Below, piece after piece: positions 1 through 4,070 of a stretch of 5,027 nucleotides of DNA. Each line of letters starts with the position of its first letter. The stretch's first letter is position 1. Made by a program: the position numbers and the translations under genes. The notes beneath the pieces were generated by a model, which saw only the letters and a program-made list of their open reading frames with translations, had not been told where the DNA came from and ran no database searches. Source of the stretch: JBDRLD01 sp043813445 (GTDB lineage Bacteria > Patescibacteriota > Patescibacteriia > JACPHY01); assembly GCA_043813445.1 (NCBI GenBank), contig JBDRLD010000076.1, positions 1 to 5,027 on the forward strand. The letters run 5' to 3'.

Positions 1-300
1 GGTGATCGACGACCTGTGCCACGGCCGGGGGGTGTGCCCGCATGGCCGGTCTGTGTGGATTGCGACCGGGCAGGTGCTGGAGGAGTTGAAAGAAAAGGGC
101 CTCGTGGACGGGCGGATGTCGCCGGTGGGACTCGGGATCCGCCTGCGCGTGCTCGCACAGGAGTCCGGGGCGAGGCACCTGACCCCGGGGGCCAGGCGGG
201 CTGGCACCGGGGCCCGAGGGCTGCTTGTCTCGCGTCCGACGGCAGAAGGCGCCCAGGTATCGCTGCCGCCCGCCCTGGCGTGGGGCGACGGGGATGAGGC
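1..300. other. GC-rich block with sharp composition boundary
   Basis: Hand counts per 60-base line give about 70, 63, 75, 80 and 77% GC over 1-300, then 55, 53, 55, 45 and about 40% over 301-600. No TTA, CTA or TCA occurs before about position 316, so all three minus frames are also open there, as expected from composition alone. An 8-bp direct repeat GTCGACGG (301-308 and 325-332) lies at the boundary. The block could be horizontally acquired DNA, an unusual gene end, or a chimeric contig end. Sequence alone cannot separate these. Confidence 0.6.
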
Positions 301-619
301 GTCGACGGCTGGTGGCTCATGTTTGTCGACGGATTTCCTTGATGGGAAATGCGGACAGGAATGGCGTAAGGAGCTGCCGTGTGTGGAGAATGGTCAGAAT
401 AGGGCATCTTACGAGTCGTGCTGCACGGGGAGAGCAGTCTATATCTCCAATAGTCTCAGGATACCTGGCCAGGTGGGTTGGGATACATGTCAGAGTACTG
501 TTGTGGCGGCAAAATACTGGGTGTGGGATAATTTGACAAGGATTTTTGCTCTCGTTTTTATCGTGAGCATTGTGATTTTGGCAGTGAGGCGAGCACAAAA
601 GAGAGAGGAAAGATTTTAA
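2..619 (+). CDS. Hypothetical protein with C-terminal membrane segment (uncertain, possibly 5'-partial)
   Basis: I do not recognise this gene. The frame is open from the window edge to TAA at 617-619. The GTG at position 2 may be an internal codon of a longer frame. Residues 1-60 have almost only G or C at third codon positions, as in a real gene of a high-GC genome, and contain CHGRGVCPHGR. CPHGR recalls the MutL C-terminus, but the surroundings do not fit convincingly. Residues 60-105 are Gly/Ala/Arg-rich and low in complexity. Residues 107-163 carry six cysteines (107, 117, 127, 140, 141, 163). Residues about 181-195 form a hydrophobic segment followed by the basic tail RRAQKREER, consistent with a C-terminal membrane anchor. 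GC content falls sharply near codon 100, so the frame may be a fusion, a chance read-through, or an assembly join. A promoter-like sequence lies inside its 3' end. Confidence 0.3.
   Translation: MIDDLCHGRGVCPHGRSVWIATGQVLEELKEKGLVDGRMSPVGLGIRLRVLAQESGARHLTPGARRAGTGARGLLVSRPTAEGAQVSLPPALAWGDGDEASTAGGSCLSTDFLDGKCGQEWRKELPCVENGQNRASYESCCTGRAVYISNSLRIPGQVGWDTCQSTVVAAKYWVWDNLTRIFALVFIVSIVILAVRRAQKREERF
533..561 (+). promoter_or_regulatory. Candidate sigma70-type promoter upstream of the tRNA-Arg region
   Basis: A perfect TTGACA -35 hexamer (533-538) is followed after 17 bases by TTTTAT (556-561), which matches 4 of 6 positions of the -10 consensus. Transcription would start near 568 and run into the tRNA-Arg-like relic and the intact tRNA-Arg. 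It lies within the last codons of the uncertain 2-619 frame. Either that frame is not a real gene here, or the promoter is embedded in its 3' end. A chance match is possible. Confidence 0.3.
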
Positions 620-670
620 GGTAAGGTGAGGATTGTATCTTCGCACCGACTACGTCTGGATTCGATACTG

Positions 671-742
671 GCACTCATCGCTCGGTGGATAGATCACCTG
701 TCTTCGGAGCAGGTGACCGCGGTTACCTTCCCGCCATGGCCC
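671..742 (+). pseudogene. Degenerate tRNA-Arg(TCG)-like sequence (tRNA pseudogene)
   Basis: This stretch aligns without gaps to the intact tRNA-Arg 74 bases downstream over D-loop, anticodon arm and T-arm. It shares TGGATA and the whole anticodon loop CTTCGGA (anticodon TCG), with about two thirds identity. The anticodon stem pairs well, as part of a 7-bp perfect hairpin (694-700 with 710-716). The D stem 680-683/692-695 has one C-T mismatch. The T-arm pairs only when shifted (719-722/731-734 with an 8-base loop lacking TTCRA), and the predicted acceptor halves (671-677 and 735-741) do not pair. Bases 712-717 can instead pair with 722-727, which excludes the anticodon hairpin. I read it as a decayed tandem copy of tRNA-Arg. 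A structured leader that mimics tRNA-Arg is an alternative. Confidence 0.45.
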
Positions 743-744
743 GA

Positions 745-816
745 GCCCCGATAGCTTAATGGATAAAGCACCGGTCTTCGGAACCGGTAATGGGGGTTCA
801 ATTCCCTCTCGGGGCA
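745..816 (+). tRNA. tRNA-Arg(TCG)
   Basis: A complete 72-base cloverleaf is visible. The acceptor stem 745-751/809-815 is fully paired. The D stem GCTT/AAGC is 754-757/766-769. The anticodon stem CCGGT/ACCGG (771-775/783-787) encloses the loop CTTCGGA with anticodon TCG at 778-780. The T stem 792-796/804-808 has one G-T pair and loop TTCAATT. The discriminator is A816 and CCA is not encoded. The product reads the arginine codon CGA. It follows the degenerate copy by two bases and precedes a hairpin at 833. Confidence 0.96.
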
Positions 817-832
817 TTTGAAGAAGACAACG

Positions 833-861
833 ACAAACACCGTCTCCATGGCGGTGTTTGT
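833..861 (+). terminator. Terminator-like hairpin after tRNA-Arg
   Basis: The stem is perfect over 10 bp (833-842 with 852-861, arms ACAAACACCG and CGGTGTTTGT) with a 9-base loop. It begins 16 bases after tRNA-Arg. The following bases GTATTCGTCG are not a clean T-run, so it may be a processing or stabilising hairpin, or an inefficient intrinsic terminator. Transcription ending is inferred from position. Confidence 0.5.
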
Positions 862-897
862 GTATTCGTCGTACGATAGAGATGCACAATGTCACGA

Positions 898-924
898 GTA
901 TCATTCGAGCATTTTGAATGATAC
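898..924. promoter_or_regulatory. Perfect inverted repeat before the antiporter gene (operator or leader hairpin)
   Basis: Arms GTATCATTC (898-906) and GAATGATAC (916-924) are perfect 9-bp inverted repeats separated by 9 bases, and the centre can pair further. A -10-like TGTAAT lies at 932-937, with a T-rich stretch from 937 to 951 and the antiporter ATG at 964. If TGTAAT is a real -10, the dyad covers the -35 region and fits a repressor or activator site. No good -35 hexamer is visible. Otherwise it is a second terminator-like hairpin with its T-rich run 12 bases away. Confidence 0.4.
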
Positions 925-963
925 GAAGACATGTAATTTGTTTATTGTTTTCTGTCACTGTCT

Positions 964-1956
964 ATGATTATTCTATTCTGGATTGCAGTCTTCATCGTGG
1001 CGTTGGCTGTCATGGTGAAGGGTGCGGATTGGTTGCTTGGTAGTGCGGAGAAAATTGGGCTTGCGGCAGGGCTCTCGCCGTTCATCGTCGGCGTAACGAT
1101 TGTCGGGCTTGGGACATCATTACCGGAGCTCGTATCGTCACTCGTGGCGGTTTTTAAAGACGCAAACGAGATGGTCGCAGCGAACGCGATTGGGTCGAAT
1201 GTTGCAAACATCCTCCTCGTGGTCGGCGCAGCGACGCTTATTGGACGCGGTGCAGTACTCTCAAAGTCGCTCATCGATCTTGACTTGCCGCTCCTTGCAA
1301 TCAGTACGGTCATTTTTCTCGGTGTTGCATGGGATCGCGCGATTACCTTTCCAGAAGTACTCATTCTTCTTTTCACATACGGCATCTACCTCCTCTACAC
1401 ATTCGTCCATGAACACGACGAGCCGCACAGCCCGGAGAGCGTCGCGCTATCGACGCCACTTGCCCGGGTAAAGCGAAAGCGAACCACTCGAACGAGTGTA
1501 CGGCCGAAGATTACCACAAAGGATTTTGTCATGCTCGGGGTCGGCATTATCGCGTTGGTCATTGGAGCAAAGTACGTTGTCGACGCGGTGATTGCGCTTG
1601 CAGATATCTTTGACATTGCTACCGGTGTGATTGCGATTTCCGCGGTAGCGCTCGGCACATCACTACCAGAGTTACTCGTTTCAGTGAAAGCCGCGCTGCG
1701 CGGGCAGCCGGAGGTTGCGCTCGGAAATATTTTTGGCTCCAATGTGTTCAACGCGCTCGTGGTGGTCGGTATCCCCGGCTTATTCGGTACACTCGCGCTC
1801 GATGATGCGACGTACTTCATTGGACTTCCTGCGCTCGCATTGGTGACACTCCTCTTCGTTATCTCCGGTATCTCGCGGCGTATCCATGTCTGGGAGGGCG
1901 CGCTGTATCTCGTCGCATACATTCTCTTTACTGCAAAACTTTTTTCCATCTTTTAG
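964..1956 (+). CDS. CaCA-family sodium/calcium antiporter (YrbG type)
   Basis: An integral membrane cation/calcium exchanger that in this family exchanges Ca2+ for Na+ (or H+/K+) across the cytoplasmic membrane. The 330 residues show the two inverted halves of the family. Alpha-1 repeat: GTSLPE at 50-55 with GSN at 77-79. Alpha-2 repeat: GTSLPE at 231-236 with GSN at 258-260. Glu55 and Glu236 are the expected ion-binding carboxylates. About ten hydrophobic segments are visible. The central loop (about 150-187) is hydrophilic and very basic, with RVKRKR near 168, and is probably cytoplasmic. Length is typical for YrbG. The ATG at 964 starts directly at the first membrane helix. No Shine-Dalgarno is evident. 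The next gene starts 18 bases after the stop, suggesting co-transcription. Family is certain; ion specificity cannot be read from the sequence. Confidence 0.95.
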   Translation: MIILFWIAVFIVALAVMVKGADWLLGSAEKIGLAAGLSPFIVGVTIVGLGTSLPELVSSLVAVFKDANEMVAANAIGSNVANILLVVGAATLIGRGAVLSKSLIDLDLPLLAISTVIFLGVAWDRAITFPEVLILLFTYGIYLLYTFVHEHDEPHSPESVALSTPLARVKRKRTTRTSVRPKITTKDFVMLGVGIIALVIGAKYVVDAVIALADIFDIATGVIAISAVALGTSLPELLVSVKAALRGQPEVALGNIFGSNVFNALVVVGIPGLFGTLALDDATYFIGLPALALVTLLFVISGISRRIHVWEGALYLVAYILFTAKLFSIF

Positions 1957-1974
1957 GCGTTCGCTGGTATTGAT

Positions 1975-2436
1975 ATGCAACAAGTGACATTGAGTCTGGC
2001 CCTGTCATACATCGTCGGTATTGTGGTGATCGTGTGGGCGGTGCGACACGTTATGGATGTACATGGGCACATGACGGACGTCGAGACGATTCCGGAGCAG
2101 GGGGTACGAATTCCTGTGTACGCAATTCGTACGGCGGTGCGCGGACATCCGTTTGTGGTATTTGGAACATATAATAGTCTCAATCCAGTTCTTCGCATTC
2201 TTCCAGATCGTATCGAGTATCGCCTCGCCTTTCGCCGGTCTCGTTTATTTGCGGATATCGAGAGCGTAGCGTTCAAGAAAAATCTGCGATCATATCGCAT
2301 TATTATTACGTTTCGTGGTGAGAGGAAGACGCTTGTTACGTATACGCTACGACGCGAGACCGTGCAGACGCTTATGCGATGGCTTACACAGAAAGGGGTA
2401 CAAGTGTTGGGCGGAGATCGTATGGAGCGAAGGTAG
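1975..2436 (+). CDS. Small membrane-anchored protein, PH-domain-like C-terminal part (hypothetical)
   Basis: I do not recognise a named family. The 153 residues start with one strongly hydrophobic segment (about 5-24), likely a membrane anchor. A hydrophilic soluble region follows, with alternating strands from about 58 to 125 (HPFVVFG, LRILPDRIEYRLAF, FADIESVAF, RIIITFRG, KTLVTYTL) and a final amphipathic helix (about 126-141). Strands ending in one helix resemble bacterial PH-like domains (bPH), but that is a fold impression, not a motif match. The soluble part is rich in arginine and lysine. It lies 18 bases after the antiporter stop on the same strand, so it is probably in that operon and might act with the antiporter at the membrane. 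The ATG start places the hydrophobic helix at the N-terminus, and codon usage resembles its neighbours. Confidence 0.75.
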   Translation: MQQVTLSLALSYIVGIVVIVWAVRHVMDVHGHMTDVETIPEQGVRIPVYAIRTAVRGHPFVVFGTYNSLNPVLRILPDRIEYRLAFRRSRLFADIESVAFKKNLRSYRIIITFRGERKTLVTYTLRRETVQTLMRWLTQKGVQVLGGDRMERR

Positions 2437-2497
2437 TGAAAATCAGATTACTATTTGCAGGAGTACGCCTGTGGAAGGATGGCGAGTATACCAGCGC

Positions 2498-2525
2498 TTG
2501 CATGATTCACCTGTTTCGGTACACT
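2498..2525 (+). promoter_or_regulatory. Weak candidate promoter for tRNA-Lys
   Basis: TTGCAT (2498-2503) and TACACT (2520-2525) with a 16-base spacer match 3 of 6 and 4 of 6 positions of the sigma70 consensus. Transcription would start near 2532, about 64 bases before tRNA-Lys. The hairpin at 2546-2557 would then lie in the leader. No coding frame is convincing in 2437-2595. Confidence 0.2.
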
Positions 2526-2545
2526 GATTTCAGAACGCATTACTC

Positions 2546-2570
2546 CACTATGTAGTGTGTTTTGATTTTT
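2546..2570 (+). terminator. Weak terminator-like hairpin with T-rich tail
   Basis: A short inverted repeat CACTA/TAGTG (2546-2550 with 2553-2557; realistically 4 bp with a 4-base loop) is followed by TGTGTTTTGATTTTT. It lies 110 bases after the small membrane-protein gene and could end that operon. The stem is short, so this is tentative. Confidence 0.25.
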
Positions 2571-2580
2571 CAATACCCAT

Positions 2581-2682
2581 TAACCCCTCCCCTGTGCGCC
2601 GCTAGCTCAATTGGCAGAGCAACTGGCTCTTAACCAGTAGGTTCCGGGTTCGAGACCCGGGCGGCGTACGGGAGAGGGGTTA
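2581..2682 (+). repeat. Complementary leader/trailer arms extending the tRNA-Lys acceptor stem
   Basis: The 15 bases before the tRNA (2581-2595, TAACCCCTCCCCTGT) pair in exact register with the 15 bases 2668-2682. Fourteen of fifteen positions pair, with one G-T pair (2593-2670) and one mismatch (2590-2673). Because 2595 pairs with discriminator A2668 and 2594 with C2669, the helix is continuous with the 7-bp acceptor stem, giving about 22 bp in all. The intact tRNA-Arg in this window has no such arms. Confidence 0.85.
2596..2668 (+). tRNA. tRNA-Lys(CTT)
   Basis: A complete 73-base cloverleaf. Acceptor stem 2596-2602/2661-2667 with one terminal G-T pair. D stem GCTC/GAGC (2605-2608/2617-2620). 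Anticodon stem ACTGG/CCAGT (2622-2626/2634-2638) around loop CTCTTAA, anticodon CTT at 2629-2631. T stem CCGGG/CCCGG (2644-2648/2656-2660) with loop TTCGAGA. The discriminator is A2668 and CCA is not encoded. The product reads the lysine codon AAG. It is embedded in complementary flanks and followed 21 bases later by a strong hairpin. Confidence 0.97.
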
Positions 2683-2689
2683 TTTAAAT

Positions 2690-2725
2690 GCAAACATCTC
2701 CCCGATAATTCGGGGAGATGTTTGC
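2690..2725. terminator. Strong hairpin between convergent transcripts (likely bidirectional terminator)
   Basis: A perfect 15-bp stem (2690-2704 with 2711-2725, arms GCAAACATCTCCCCG and CGGGGAGATGTTTGC) has a 6-base loop whose outer A-T can also pair. It sits between tRNA-Lys on the plus strand and the end of the HU gene on the minus strand, where a shared terminator is expected. Flanks are AT-rich (TATTGATATAA on one side, ATTTAAATAA on the minus-strand side) but lack a pure T-run. Confidence 0.75.
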
Positions 2726-2739
2726 TATTGATATAACGA

Positions 2740-3111
2740 TTAGTATGACGGACTGTGCGGCGCCGGTGTGTTTGGTGCCTGGTAGGACGGGATCTGCGGG
2801 GCGGGCGTGCTCGGTGGTTCCGATCGACGCTCGTTTTCTCGTAGGGCGTCCTTCAACGTTTTCCCTGCCTTAAACTTCGGTACGCGTACGGATGGTATTT
2901 GGATTTTCTGCGATGGTTGTCGCGGATTCACACCGGTGCGTCCTTTGCGGATGCGTGCTTCGAACGATCCGAATCCGGTAATGGACACTTCGCCACCGGA
3001 TTTCAGGATCGAAATAATCGTATCGAAGGTGAGATTCACGATGTCTTCTGCCTGTTTCTTCGACAGATTTTGCTTCGCGGCGATAAGGTCGGCGAGCTGT
3101 GTCTTGTTCAT
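2740..3111 (-). CDS. hup: HU-family DNA-binding protein with Pro-rich C-terminal tail
   Basis: A nucleoid-associated protein that in this family dimerises and bends DNA without strong sequence specificity. The start is taken at 3111 (MNKTQLADLI), the canonical HU N-terminus. An in-frame ATG 17 codons upstream would add an atypical leader. Residues 1-40 form the helical dimerisation part. GFGSFEARIRKGRTGVNPR (46-64) is the family signature leading into the beta arm with the intercalating-type Pro63. PSVRVPKFKAGKTLKDAL (73-90) is the conserved end. Canonical HU ends near residue 90-95. This protein is 123 residues because of a Pro/Ser/Ala tail (about 95-123) with two copies of TPAPxxPSY (102-110 and 115-123) split by QAPN. 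It lies 88 bases after the ymdB-like gene on the same strand and faces the hairpin at 2690. HU versus IHF type cannot be fully settled by eye. Confidence 0.94.
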   Translation of the reverse strand: MNKTQLADLIAAKQNLSKKQAEDIVNLTFDTIISILKSGGEVSITGFGSFEARIRKGRTGVNPRQPSQKIQIPSVRVPKFKAGKTLKDALRENERRSEPPSTPAPQIPSYQAPNTPAPHSPSY

Positions 3112-3199
3112 AGAAACACGGATAACACATGGATGGGACGCGGATGGCGTGGATAATCGCACGCGATCAATCCGGTCGGTCCATGCGTGATCAGTTAAT

Positions 3200-3988
3200 T
3201 CACGTGATGGTTACTTCACGTTCGAAGCGTTCGATGTGGGTTGCGGTTCCTGACGCGTCTTCCACATCAACGATGATACCCTGCACGATCGCAACGCCGG
3301 TTTCCGGCCAGACGAACCGCGTGCCGATACCGGTGGTGTAGCCAGGGATGGCTGTCGCAGGGTCTACTCCGAGTACGGAGTCGCGTGCGCCGGTCATGCC
3401 GACATCCGTAACGTACGCTGTGCCCTTTGGGAGAATACGCGTATCTGCGGTCGCGATATGTGTGTGCGTCCCGTAGAGGATTGACGCACGACCATTGAGG
3501 TACCAGCCGAGCGAGCACTTTTCCGAGGTAACTTCCGCATGGAAGTCGATGACGGTCACTATTGCCGGATGTTCGGCTAGGATGGTGTCGATCGTATGGA
3601 ATGGATCGTCCACAAGATCCTTCATGAAGACTCTCCCTAACAAGTTTACCACAAGGACGTCTTTGCCCGCAACAGAGAGCATTTTCCAACCCACCCCGGG
3701 CGTGCTAGGTGGATAGTTGGCAGGCCGAATGATAGGCGGGTCTGTTTGGCGGAGCAGCTCGACGCCTTCAGGTTTGTTCCAGATGTGATTGCCACTCGTG
3801 AAAAGTGTGACGCCGGCATCACGAACCTCATTCAGTGTGCTCTCGGTTGCGCCAAGCCCATGCGCAAGGTTTTCACCATTAGCAAGTACGATATCCGGCT
3901 TAAGCTCCTCACGGAGATCGGGGAGTGTCGCACGGAGCGCATGCCGGCCAATTTTTCCAACGATGTCACCGAAAATGAGGAAGCGCAT
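3200..3988 (-). CDS. ymdB: YmdB-like metallophosphoesterase (TIGR00282 family)
   Basis: A cytoplasmic calcineurin-like dinuclear-metal phosphodiesterase. Bacillus YmdB hydrolyses 2',3'- and 3',5'-cyclic nucleotides and influences biofilm and motility choice; that role is known for Bacillus and only inferred here. At 262 residues it has the full family length. Motifs in order: GDIVG with Asp8 (7-11), NGEN with Glu39 and Asn40 (37-40), SGNHIW with Asn67 and His68 (65-70), DFHAE with His150 (148-152), GTHTH with His175 and His177 (173-177), and DVGMTG (195-200). These are the metal ligands and catalytic His of the family, so the enzyme should be active. The ATG at 3988 gives the canonical MRFLIFGDIVG start. 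The stop is TGA. It follows rny after 80 bases, as in Bacillus, and precedes the HU gene. Confidence 0.95.
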   Translation of the reverse strand: MRFLIFGDIVGKIGRHALRATLPDLREELKPDIVLANGENLAHGLGATESTLNEVRDAGVTLFTSGNHIWNKPEGVELLRQTDPPIIRPANYPPSTPGVGWKMLSVAGKDVLVVNLLGRVFMKDLVDDPFHTIDTILAEHPAIVTVIDFHAEVTSEKCSLGWYLNGRASILYGTHTHIATADTRILPKGTAYVTDVGMTGARDSVLGVDPATAIPGYTTGIGTRFVWPETGVAIVQGIIVDVEDASGTATHIERFEREVTIT

Positions 3989-4005
3989 AGAGTGCTTGAT
4001 GTGAG

Positions 4006-4070
4006 ACGCATGATGCTAGACGCAAACCCTTATGAGCGTCGCGCGTATAGCGTATGGCGTTCTGCGTATT
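4006..4070. repeat. Heptamer-period GCGT array with inverted ACGC arm between rny and ymdB
   Basis: On the plus strand GCGT recurs exactly every 7 bases at 4036, 4043, 4050, 4057 and 4064. Upstream, ACGC, ATGC and ACGC occur at 4006, 4013 and 4020, also every 7 bases and in the opposite sense. The first arm (4006-4023) is about 13/18 complementary to 4036-4053, so the transcript could fold into an imperfect hairpin with a 12-base loop. The array fills most of the rny-ymdB gap and touches the rny stop. It could be a protein-binding array or a structured processing or termination element. Confidence 0.6.

Noticed and set aside
178..196. Near-perfect GC-rich inverted repeat CCTGACCCC/GGGGCCAGG
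   Set aside because: Such palindromes are expected at 75-80% GC, there is no T-run, and it lies inside an open frame.
317..646. Minus-strand frame of 109 residues opposite the uncertain 2-619 frame
   Set aside because: No recognisable motif and compositionally like a shadow; it also runs through the promoter-like sequence and ends near the tRNA region.
644..816. Possible tmRNA, because CTGGATTCGA near 656-665 resembles the tmRNA 5' consensus
   Set aside because: No tag-peptide reading frame or tmRNA 3' half is present, the distance to a T-arm is too short, and the downstream T-arm belongs to a complete tRNA-Arg.
671..816. tRNA-Arg pair as attachment sites of an integrated element
   Set aside because: The two copies differ at about one third of positions and no integrase or matching identical core repeat is visible, so a recent att duplication is not supported.
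650..958. Minus-strand open frame of 102 residues containing REGIEPPLPVPKTGALSIKL
   Set aside because: This is the familiar false protein made by translating the antisense of a tRNA gene; it lies directly over tRNA-Arg and the relic copy.
942..1949. Long minus-strand frames opposite the antiporter gene (942-1385 and 1395-1949)
   Set aside because: They are Ser/Thr/Ala-rich shadows of a clear antiporter gene with full family motifs on the plus strand.
3112..3162. Upstream in-frame ATG giving an HU protein 17 residues longer
   Set aside because: HU proteins begin at MNKTQ-type starts; the extra residues have no family counterpart and probably lie in the leader.
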